A stretch of 64,000 bases of DNA, taken from the NCBI GenBank assembly GCA_934351445.1, contig CAKRIZ010000001.1, positions 186,001 through 250,000 of the forward strand, read 5' to 3'. The notes beneath the pieces are model-generated. The model saw nothing but the letters and a program-made list of their open reading frames with translations. It had not been told where the DNA came from and did no database searches. How positions within the stretch are numbered: the stretch's first letter is position 1; each line of letters starts with the position of its first letter. This document shows, in pieces, positions 45,483 to 53,149 of this stretch. The stretch comes from an uncultured Eubacterium sp. Its GTDB lineage: Bacteria; Bacillota; Clostridia; Lachnospirales; Lachnospiraceae. The translations under genes were made by a program, and so were the position numbers.

Positions 45483-46711
45483 TCAGCACCCTCCTCACCC
45501 ATGATCGAGTAGAATGAAAACGTATCGTTTTTATCCTTACATACAAATGTATAGAGTAATCCGTCCTTGTGGAACGAATACAGATACACCGGATAATCAT
45601 CCTGTATCCGGTCTACCGTCATGACATCCGTATATTCATCCGTTGTCTCCAGTTCAACGCTGCCATTCATCGTCTGCTTCTTCGTATTCAGATAGTTGAT
45701 CGCTACTGCTTCCGGCAGAGTCACAATCGAGTTACCTTCATAGACGATTTCTCCAAATACCTCTTTTAAGTCATTGATTGTAGTACATTGCCGGTCACCA
45801 AGCATGATCGAATCCTTCAGTACATAAACACTGTCAACCATCACCTGTTCTTCCAGATTCTCTTCATCGGTGACACCTATATACAGTGCCTGTATATCCG
45901 GCATCAGAACCGTAAAATCACTCTCGCTGCGATAGATGACCCGCGAACCGCTGTATGCCTGTGCGACCTCCGAGGTAGACTTTCCAAGCAACGCACTGTA
46001 AACGAGCTGGTCTTTTGAAAAACTGCCCTCATACACCGGTTTATCCCCAGCTGCATACAGCTTGCCGGTGCCATCCTTCATTCCTCTGGCAAACTCCCCA
46101 TCATATGCAAGCGTACCGTTTTCCCGGTACAGTTTGCCGGTGCCTTCATATAGATTATCACTGAAATTACCCTTATAATGCATTGTGCCATCCGCATAAT
46201 ACTGGGTTCCGCTGCCCTCATATTTATTTTTGGAAAAATTGCCCTGATAGAGCAGTGTTCCATCTACGCCATACAGATTGCCATATCCGGTGACGCTTCC
46301 CTTTTCTACCTCCCCATCATAAGCCAGATAGCCGGATTTGCCGCGGATACGCACATTTCCCTTAGCGAAACGCAGCATCACATCATCATAATCATAGGTC
46401 TTGATGCCGCCTTCCTGTTTCTGTGGCAGATACATGGAACGGATGCTGACCAGATAGATCATGCTGAGGACACCGACTACAATCACGACCGCATATGCCA
46501 GTTTCTTACTGACAAGCCAGCCACCCACTTCATAATAATCCTTTTTGTTCTTTGGCCGGACATCAAAGATCATCACGAAGAACTGTCGGATCTTCGCAAT
46601 CAATCTGGCACGAATGAAATTCTCACTCGTAAGTTGTCTGAATTTTGTAACAAGCGGTGTAATCTTTGCCTTTATCGAGGCGAGCAGCACCTGAATGAGA
46701 TTATTTCCCAC
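45479..46711 (-). CDS. Membrane-anchored MORN-repeat protein
   Basis: 410 residues with GTG start at 46711. An amphipathic cytosolic region (1-60) is followed by one TM helix (about 71-90) and then about five MORN repeats (about 115-235) such as YQGNFSKNKYEGSGTQYYADGT, YKGNFSDNLYEGTGKLY and YDGEFARGMKDGTGKLY. The C-terminal part (about 250-410) is a non-repetitive domain (LMPDIQALYIGVTDEENLEEQ). MORN repeats bind lipids or proteins and serve as scaffolds. Topology places the repeats outside. It overlaps the TolC-like gene by 4 bp and lies 27 bp after the cyclase-like gene. Confidence 0.85.
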   Translation of the reverse strand: MGNNLIQVLLASIKAKITPLVTKFRQLTSENFIRARLIAKIRQFFVMIFDVRPKNKKDYYEVGGWLVSKKLAYAVVIVVGVLSMIYLVSIRSMYLPQKQEGGIKTYDYDDVMLRFAKGNVRIRGKSGYLAYDGEVEKGSVTGYGNLYGVDGTLLYQGNFSKNKYEGSGTQYYADGTMHYKGNFSDNLYEGTGKLYRENGTLAYDGEFARGMKDGTGKLYAAGDKPVYEGSFSKDQLVYSALLGKSTSEVAQAYSGSRVIYRSESDFTVLMPDIQALYIGVTDEENLEEQVMVDSVYVLKDSIMLGDRQCTTINDLKEVFGEIVYEGNSIVTLPEAVAINYLNTKKQTMNGSVELETTDEYTDVMTVDRIQDDYPVYLYSFHKDGLLYTFVCKDKNDTFSFYSIMGEEGAE

Positions 46712-46738
46712 TTCTATCTACCCCTGTCTTTCTGATCT

Positions 46739-49168
46739 TTATTCCTCATAACGGAGACAGCACGGCACATCCTCTGCATGCTCCATATTCAGATACGTCT
46801 CACATGTAAACAAATACCATTTTGCAATCTCATCTGTCGGCAGTTCTTTCAAAATATCGGAGAAAGCACTGCGTGCCAGATAGAAATCATGCTGGTAAAA
46901 CAATTCCAATGCCTGTGAAAAGCGTTCACAGACCGCGCGCTTCTTCTCACGCTCACGGACATCCAGTGCATCCAGCACTTCATACATATCCATTTTTTTA
47001 TTGCTGCCAGTCATCTGGATATAGCCGATATACCGCAGCAGGCCGTCATAATTTTCGCGTTCCTTTACAGTCTCTGAGATCACCAGACGCAATCCCCGTT
47101 CACGGAACCATGCCGCAAAATGCTCGATCTCATCCGTCTCCGGCGATACGAGAAATGTACTGCTCTGCTGGTTCGTGCCTGCCACACCGTACACAAAGGA
47201 AGAATAGTGTAACAGGATCGTTGTACGCGGTATGCTCTTTGCCCTGGCTGCTTCCTGCTCTGCCAGTTCCCGCAGAAAATCGGCCGCGCTGTTTAACGTA
47301 TTTTTGTTACTATCCATGAAAAGGAACCGCAACATCGACAACGCACCGTCATTCGATATAAATACACCATCCTTTTCTTCCTGATATCTGCCAATCAGTG
47401 CAATCAGGCGGTTCAGACGCCCGATCTCCTCCTCACTGCCGCTTCTGGGACCTACCGTAGAGATCATCGCCATCGTTCCCTGCAGCTTTGTGACATCGCC
47501 ACTGGTGACTTCCGTGATGGATTCCTTATTCAGTAGCCGCTCGATATTCTTCGGTGCAAACCGGTAATAAGCCTCAAACGCAAGAAATTTGGAATAATTC
47601 ACCTTTCGGATCTTATTCTGGATCTCTCCGAGCGCATTCCACAGCATGCGCATATCTCCACCATACACGCGCGGCCGCTCGATATCTGTCTTTCCTACAG
47701 CGACCTGCTGCATGCCACGCGCCAGTTTTCCCAGATCAGAAGACTGTAAGGAAAGAATCAGGATACTGACCATACTCGCGAGTGCAAAAACAATGAGCGC
47801 TGTTACCAGCTGCGGCTGCCAGTCAGCCATACTCCATGCATCATCACGGTATACGCCAAACAAGGTATAACCACCATTCGCCAGATCGCCTCTTGTCGCC
47901 GCAAGAATCTGGTACTTCTGACCATCCAGCGTGAAGTTCCGGGACACGATACTGTTCGCAACAACCAGCTCCCCCGCCTCATTTGACCCTGCTGCAAAAT
48001 AACGGGCATCCACAGTCTCCCGGTTATGTCCGTCTGCACTGACATATATGCACAAATCCGAAACATCTGCCAGAAACAGATCCGTACACCCATCCGCTTT
48101 CGTCTGTGTATACGCTGCCTCAAGACGATCCCAAAGCTGTACATATTCTTCCGATGTATAGAAGTCTGCATCTGTAAATGCAGGATCTGATATGCTGCCA
48201 ACATCAGCCAGCACTTCACCAAGCATGCTGGAGATCCACTTTGTCTTTGAAGCCTCCTCCAGCTTTACCTGTCGATATACAAACATGCCGCTGCCGCCCA
48301 TGATGACCACCAACAGGATGCATTCCAGCACAAACGCCAGATACACCACGCGATTGCGGTTATCGAACAATTCATATAACAAAAATATCATCAGCCAGCC
48401 TGCACATACGCCTATCAGCCAGAAAATCCTGTAGCTGCCATGTAAAGACATCAGCTGCCCGAAACTCATATGGCACAGTGAATATGTATAACGGATACTG
48501 TCATCGATGGCAAACGGTCCGGAAACAAGATCCGCATCACTACGAACCGAGATCGCTCCCATCTCATAGCTCGCATCCACATAAATATGTCCTGCTTCTG
48601 CCTCCTGTCGCAGAAAACTCTCAATTTTAATGGAATCCTGGGCTGCCTCCTCCTTGCCCAGCAGCTGCTCATAAGGTACCTCATACACACAGGCAGCACT
48701 TCCATCCCCCTCAACGCATGCCAGATACATGCCATTCTCATCTGCGATAAGATCTGTCAGTTCATCTGTCCCGTAGATCGAGATTGCAGGTGTCAGCGCA
48801 GCCAGCTTCAATCCCTGGTCAAACTGAAGGATTCTATAACTGTATCCGGCATCTGCATCTGCCAGCTCCGGTACCGCCATCACTGCATACAATTCATTCG
48901 CATATTCGGTAATCTGCAAAATCTGTGCCCAATCCTCCAGATCCTTTGTCGAAAAGAAATCTGATACATTTCCATACAGATCCATCGCATAGATCAGGCC
49001 TTCTTCTTTTTCATTATCTGTCACGTATACCTTCTGATCCAGCATGCACCCATCATTATTATAGGTGTACACACCGTCCGGTTGTCCGTTCCAGACAATA
49101 TATCCGTATAGTGCGGTGGCAGCCAGCAACCATACCAAACCGATAATAACCGGTGTTTTTTTACTCAT
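46739..49168 (-). CDS. Membrane protein with degenerate class III cyclase-like domain and TPR-like tail
   Basis: 809 residues. TM1 (about 5-25) precedes a beta-propeller-like extracellular region (about 30-235), TM2-TM3 (about 245-300), a Cache-like extracellular loop (about 305-450), TM4 (about 452-474) and a HAMP-like linker. Residues about 535-700 align with adenylate-cyclase homology domains: YYRFAPKNIERLLNKESITEV is the family entry (FVPxxxVExLGKxSIxEV), but the metal-binding FSDIRxFT stretch is replaced by AMISTVGPRSG, so catalysis is unlikely. A TPR-like tail (ALELFYQHDFYLARSAFSDILKEL) follows, as in cyclase-TPR proteins. GGGAGAA precedes ATG 49168. It may be a signal-sensing scaffold of the CIS membrane complex. 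Confidence 0.72.
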   Translation of the reverse strand: MSKKTPVIIGLVWLLAATALYGYIVWNGQPDGVYTYNNDGCMLDQKVYVTDNEKEEGLIYAMDLYGNVSDFFSTKDLEDWAQILQITEYANELYAVMAVPELADADAGYSYRILQFDQGLKLAALTPAISIYGTDELTDLIADENGMYLACVEGDGSAACVYEVPYEQLLGKEEAAQDSIKIESFLRQEAEAGHIYVDASYEMGAISVRSDADLVSGPFAIDDSIRYTYSLCHMSFGQLMSLHGSYRIFWLIGVCAGWLMIFLLYELFDNRNRVVYLAFVLECILLVVIMGGSGMFVYRQVKLEEASKTKWISSMLGEVLADVGSISDPAFTDADFYTSEEYVQLWDRLEAAYTQTKADGCTDLFLADVSDLCIYVSADGHNRETVDARYFAAGSNEAGELVVANSIVSRNFTLDGQKYQILAATRGDLANGGYTLFGVYRDDAWSMADWQPQLVTALIVFALASMVSILILSLQSSDLGKLARGMQQVAVGKTDIERPRVYGGDMRMLWNALGEIQNKIRKVNYSKFLAFEAYYRFAPKNIERLLNKESITEVTSGDVTKLQGTMAMISTVGPRSGSEEEIGRLNRLIALIGRYQEEKDGVFISNDGALSMLRFLFMDSNKNTLNSAADFLRELAEQEAARAKSIPRTTILLHYSSFVYGVAGTNQQSSTFLVSPETDEIEHFAAWFRERGLRLVISETVKERENYDGLLRYIGYIQMTGSNKKMDMYEVLDALDVREREKKRAVCERFSQALELFYQHDFYLARSAFSDILKELPTDEIAKWYLFTCETYLNMEHAEDVPCCLRYEE

Positions 49169-49192
49169 ATGTTTTCTCCCAGCATTCCTAAT

Positions 49193-50038
49193 TTATTGAA
49201 GCAGAGATTCTGTTCCAATCTTTTTAAATCCGTTGATAAATAAACGCAGCCACGGTATATCACCAAAGATCGCCTGCGTCACAAACGTGGCAAGTACCAA
49301 TATGACAAGCAGAATACAGATCCGCAGCATGATCCGGAAGATCTGGTCGCGGTTTCTCATAAACCATGCCCGGAAACGTCCCGAAATACTGTTACGCTGC
49401 CTCGGAGCGGCAGCAATCCGTATGTCTTTATACAACTCCGTGAATTTATGATAACTTTTTTTCGAAATCTTCTTATCCAGCAATTGAAAGCTGATCGCTT
49501 TCTGAGATGCCTTTGGCTCCAGCAGTTCCCGGAGAATCTTGGCACACTGCACCGCGCAGTCGCGCTCAGTCATTTTCTCATCGAGTTCTTCCAGATTGAT
49601 TGCAAATCCAAGATAGACATTATGGTTTTTTGCCAGATGAAGCTGTTTCTGCCGCAAGATCAGATACAGGACCGGATAGGGTATTTCAGCAGATATACAT
49701 GCCAGTATGGTGTTGATACAAATATCCTCACACTCACTCAGCGAATAGGCATTCCCCATATAAAAATCCTGTAGTGCACGCTCCCTGAAGTACGGATACA
49801 CAATCAAAAATGCCCCCTGATCCGAGAAGCTTTCCACACAGGATGCACTTCTGTCATACTCCGACTGCTCATACACAGTCAGGAATCTGCGCACAATCTC
49901 ATGATCATAGACCGCAAGTACGGTATACAGACCCTCCTCTGTGGCATTGAGATCCTGACAGACCAGAATATCATTTGCCGGGGTCTTTTCCAGGACACGT
50001 ATACACTTTAACCGCATTTTCTGCGACTGATATATCAT
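49193..50038 (-). CDS. C-tail-anchored, kinase-like-fold protein of unknown function
   Basis: 281 residues with a strong AAGGAGGG site before ATG 50038. The soluble N-terminal part (about 1-190) has the strand/helix order of a protein-kinase N-lobe plus partial C-lobe (TEEGLYTVLAVYDHEIVRRFL, FLIVYPYFRERALQDFY) but lacks catalytic HRD/DFG motifs, so at most it is a pseudokinase. One TM helix lies near the C-terminus (about 237-259). The basic stretch before the TM fits cytosolic orientation. It is between the conserved 601-aa gene and the cyclase-like gene and could couple them. Assignment to the kinase fold is weak. Confidence 0.5.
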   Translation of the reverse strand: MIYQSQKMRLKCIRVLEKTPANDILVCQDLNATEEGLYTVLAVYDHEIVRRFLTVYEQSEYDRSASCVESFSDQGAFLIVYPYFRERALQDFYMGNAYSLSECEDICINTILACISAEIPYPVLYLILRQKQLHLAKNHNVYLGFAINLEELDEKMTERDCAVQCAKILRELLEPKASQKAISFQLLDKKISKKSYHKFTELYKDIRIAAAPRQRNSISGRFRAWFMRNRDQIFRIMLRICILLVILVLATFVTQAIFGDIPWLRLFINGFKKIGTESLLQ

Positions 50039-50052
50039 CCTATCAGCCCTCC

Positions 50053-51858
50053 TTATGCTTCCTCTGACTCATCTAAGCCCTTCTTCTTGACAATCGCATA
50101 CGCATATGTACAAATAGAAGGATAGTCTGCACAATAAATCAGGATCTCATAGACACCTTCCTTTGCCGGAGACGTATAGATTCCGTCGGAACTAATCTCA
50201 CCGCTGCCCGGCTCCGTCAGCTCGTACACGATACTGCAGCTATCCATATGGTTGTACTTCACGCCGAAATAGTGGCTTTCCTTGGTTCCCATCACTACAG
50301 TCGGTGTCTCTGCAGAGATGCTCTTACCCTCCATATCCTCCGGTATGCCAAGGTCATTGCCTGCCGGGAATTTGATGGCTACCCAACGGTAAGACAATAC
50401 CAGATAATCTACATTCTGGAGCAGCTTGACAGCTACCACAAAGCTTCCCTTATCATTCAGTACCTTTACCGCCGTCTCAGCATCTACTGCCAGATTCGCG
50501 CCATCGCGGAACAGTTCCGGATTGCCATATACAGTACTCTTGGCATTCGCTCCAAGTGCTGCATCCTCCGAGATGTATTCATAACCGATATCGACATACA
50601 CATTGCCTTTTCCGAGCCCATGCATGATCTCCCCGGAATAGCAGATATCTCCTTTACGCGCCGTATCTCCGAGCGGGATCTCGAGGATACCGGTCGCTAC
50701 CTCCGGCACATTGGTCCGTGAAGCACGCTGCGGTTCGCTCTCCTTGGCGGCAACTGTGTATTTCTTGTCAGCGCTTAACGCTACCTCTTTCTCAAAATAA
50801 TCCAGATATTCATCCCTGAGCATCTCCTGCGCCGGCGCCGTGATATATTTCTTGATATTTGTTTCCTTGACTTCTTCTATAATATAAGCGCTCTCGGTGC
50901 GCACCAGACGCAGATCTGCCAGCCGGATAAAATCACTTGTGCCGCCAATATTTTTCATCTCTAGGCTCATACGTCCGATCTCGCGGCTGACCAGCTCCCG
51001 CGGCTTGCAATCAGCCAGCAGTACCTTTACCGAAAATCCCGTCACAGCTGCAACTGCCACATCATCTACATAAGCACTTGCAGATCCGCTCTTTAAGATC
51101 ACATTTGTGTCAACAGCTGCCGTCTGCTGTGTGTTCATCCAGAATTCACGTTCCAGGATCTCTCCCTCCGTCAACGCTGCATCCTCAATGCCGATCTCCA
51201 GTTCATGTCCTCCATCGGCTGTCTCAAATGCCGGGATCTGCAAAATACTGTGATAGCTGAGCCGCTTCACATCTGCAGTCAATTTGGTCACCCGCAGGAC
51301 AACCTTGATATTTTTACCTTTACATGCAGTCGCCGGCATCACCAGCTCCACACGGAAATGATCATCATTTAACAACACACCGCCCGTGAGGAATTCCGTC
51401 TCCATCTCAAATTCTTCCGGAATATCCTCCGTGTCCATCAAAAAGAGCTGGTAGCCCTCGCTGATGCGGTTATATTCGTATTCTTTATCGGATTCTTTCT
51501 GGTTCACCGCATAGACTGCATGAACCTCTTCTTCCTTATATTTCAGGCACAGGCTCGCCTCATTTGTACGCAGCTGTTCAAAACCATCGACTGCTGACAA
51601 TTTTTTTACAACAGAGGCATCCACAACGATCTCTCTGCCCATACCATCAATCGCAACACCGCTCTCGACTAAGATCGACAAATCATCCAGACTGAAAACA
51701 CCACAGCCACATACGATCCCGGAACCGTACATCAGATTATTTACAAATCGACGCTTGTTGTTGAAGTAGTTCTGCTCTGCCTGAAAATCTGCACTGGTAA
51801 GCATCTTGCCGGAATAATAACGATTTCTTTCAAATGGATATAATTGATTATTGTTCAT
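50053..51858 (-). CDS. Conserved CIS-associated protein (YPFERNRYYSGKMLT family)
   Basis: 601 residues, first gene of the injection-system operon. Its N-terminus (LYPFERNRYYSGKMLTSADF, NNKRRFVNNLMYGSGIVCGCGV) matches a motif I know from uncharacterised proteins encoded in phage-tail-like and CIS loci. The remainder is beta-rich with Ig-like regions, ending in ETPTVVMGTKESHYFGVKYN and GSGEISSDGIYTSPAKEGVYEI, a BIG2-like fold. It may be a particle-associated or fibre-base protein. Regulated by the SARP-type promoter at 52095-52129 via a 230-nt structured leader. Function not established. Confidence 0.72.
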   Translation of the reverse strand: MNNNQLYPFERNRYYSGKMLTSADFQAEQNYFNNKRRFVNNLMYGSGIVCGCGVFSLDDLSILVESGVAIDGMGREIVVDASVVKKLSAVDGFEQLRTNEASLCLKYKEEEVHAVYAVNQKESDKEYEYNRISEGYQLFLMDTEDIPEEFEMETEFLTGGVLLNDDHFRVELVMPATACKGKNIKVVLRVTKLTADVKRLSYHSILQIPAFETADGGHELEIGIEDAALTEGEILEREFWMNTQQTAAVDTNVILKSGSASAYVDDVAVAAVTGFSVKVLLADCKPRELVSREIGRMSLEMKNIGGTSDFIRLADLRLVRTESAYIIEEVKETNIKKYITAPAQEMLRDEYLDYFEKEVALSADKKYTVAAKESEPQRASRTNVPEVATGILEIPLGDTARKGDICYSGEIMHGLGKGNVYVDIGYEYISEDAALGANAKSTVYGNPELFRDGANLAVDAETAVKVLNDKGSFVVAVKLLQNVDYLVLSYRWVAIKFPAGNDLGIPEDMEGKSISAETPTVVMGTKESHYFGVKYNHMDSCSIVYELTEPGSGEISSDGIYTSPAKEGVYEILIYCADYPSICTYAYAIVKKKGLDESEEA

Positions 51859-51959
51859 ATCTGTTCTCCCGCCCCTGGTGAAATATTGTTGGTATTACAT
51901 TCATGTCTAATTTTATCAAAAGATGTCGATCATGTACATTACTTTTGAAAAAGAATTTA

Positions 51960-52061
51960 TTAGCTATCGCCCACCCCTAATAGCTTATACAGGCTGCCAG
52001 ATACATATGAGTATTTTATCTGTCTCTGCCAAACAGATCTGGTGTTCACCCGGCAGCCTGT
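51960..52061 (-). other. Structured 5' leader of the CIS operon
   Basis: The 299-bp interval 51859-52157 has no gene. In the transcript, ACAGGCTGCC (52061-52052) can pair with GGCAGCCTGT (51998-51989), a 10-bp stem enclosing further small hairpins (CAGATA/TATCTG). A second hairpin AGCTAT (51985-51980)/ATAGCT (51967-51962) with a 12-nt G-rich loop follows. No known riboswitch consensus matched by eye. It could be a cis-regulatory RNA or attenuator. Confidence 0.5.
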
Positions 52062-52094
52062 CCCTGCATACACCTTCTGAAATCTTATATTATT

Positions 52095-52129
52095 ACTATA
52101 CCGAATAAATACAGACAAAAGTTGGACAG
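52095..52129 (-). promoter_or_regulatory. SARP-type direct-repeat promoter of the CIS operon
   Basis: On the minus strand CTGTCCA (52129-52123), ACTT, TTGTCTG (52118-52112), 11 bp, -10 TATAGT (52100-52095). Repeat sequence, 4-bp gap and 11-bp distance equal those at 9574-9608 upstream of the two-component operon; a 12-bp core ACTTTTGTCTGT is identical. It probably drives the 32-kb operon 51858 to 20077. Confidence 0.72.
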
Positions 52130-52157
52130 ATTTCGCCTATATTTTATTTTTTTTGTA

Positions 52158-53123
52158 CTAGCCAAGCTGGAGCAATCTGCGCTGCCCCAGCTCCTTGCTG
52201 TCATTCTCCTGCAAATACAGATAATCCTTCACCTGCGCACACAGCAGCCAATTATTCACACCCTGCCTGGGCAGCAGACGGTTCATCCCGCCCGCGTAAC
52301 GGCTGTTTTTCAATAGAATACGCACCTCCGTACCATGATCACATCTTACAAATGCACTCTTGCAGGCTGCCGCAGCCAGCGTCTGCATACCGGCATCATC
52401 CGGTGCACAGCACAGTACCGGATAGAGCACCTCCTCCCTTTCACGGATGATGGTCTGCCCTTTCACATATGGCACACTCCGTGTCATCCGCTGCACCAGA
52501 AGTCCTCCCTGCACCGTCTCTCCATCCCATAACAGGAAACTGAGATCCGGATCAAAATAGCGCTCTTTTGGATTGACCGGATACAATGTCTCACAGTATT
52601 CTCGCGACAACAGGTTCCCTATCGCTTCTTCAGCCTGTGTCACATTGAGTTTTCGAAATGCCACGGCAGCCTCTGTCTGCCCGCGCATCGGTGGCTGCGC
52701 TGCCAATGTCCGGACATCAGTCATCCACTCACCACCGAGCACCTGTTCCTCCACAAACAGATGCTCACGGAAATATGCTTTCTCATCGTTACAGATCTCC
52801 CTGCGCCCATATTCTTCGTTAAAATAGGCACATAATCTCGGAATTCCTGTCTGTGCGGCAGATTCAAATACCGTGACCAGCAGTTGTTCCCCGACACCCT
52901 GCATCCGGTGTCCGGGCATGACATAGAGCCAGTCAATCGTCAGCTGCCCGCTCTGCTTTGTTGCAATCAGCAGTCCCACCGGCAGTTCATCCCCTGTCGC
53001 CGTCTCTGTCTCAGCGGCAACCAATGCCAGAGAACCCGGCATTTCCAGCCGGTCCAGCATCAGAAACGGATCGAGAGCCAGCACCAGTTCCCGCTGTGAC
53101 TTTTCCAAACGTGTGATTTTCAT
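52158..53123 (-). CDS. GNAT-family N-acetyltransferase, two-domain
   Basis: 321 residues from ATG 53123 with AGAGGT upstream; a TTG two codons earlier is less likely. The first domain has a clear GNAT core: IDWLYVMPGHRMQGVGEQLLVTVFE contains the acetyl-CoA loop (R-x-Q-G-V-G) and is followed by RLCAYFNEEYG. The second half (about 170-321) is a further GNAT-like or degenerate domain (LLWDGETVQGGLLVQRM). It is 26 bp downstream of the giant kinase-like gene and probably in its operon; the CIS promoter lies just after its stop. The substrate is unknown; modifying the giant protein or a particle subunit is a guess. Confidence 0.8.
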   Translation of the reverse strand: MKITRLEKSQRELVLALDPFLMLDRLEMPGSLALVAAETETATGDELPVGLLIATKQSGQLTIDWLYVMPGHRMQGVGEQLLVTVFESAAQTGIPRLCAYFNEEYGRREICNDEKAYFREHLFVEEQVLGGEWMTDVRTLAAQPPMRGQTEAAVAFRKLNVTQAEEAIGNLLSREYCETLYPVNPKERYFDPDLSFLLWDGETVQGGLLVQRMTRSVPYVKGQTIIREREEVLYPVLCCAPDDAGMQTLAAAACKSAFVRCDHGTEVRILLKNSRYAGGMNRLLPRQGVNNWLLCAQVKDYLYLQENDSKELGQRRLLQLG

Positions 53124-53149
53124 TGACAATTACCTCTTTTCGTGTATAA

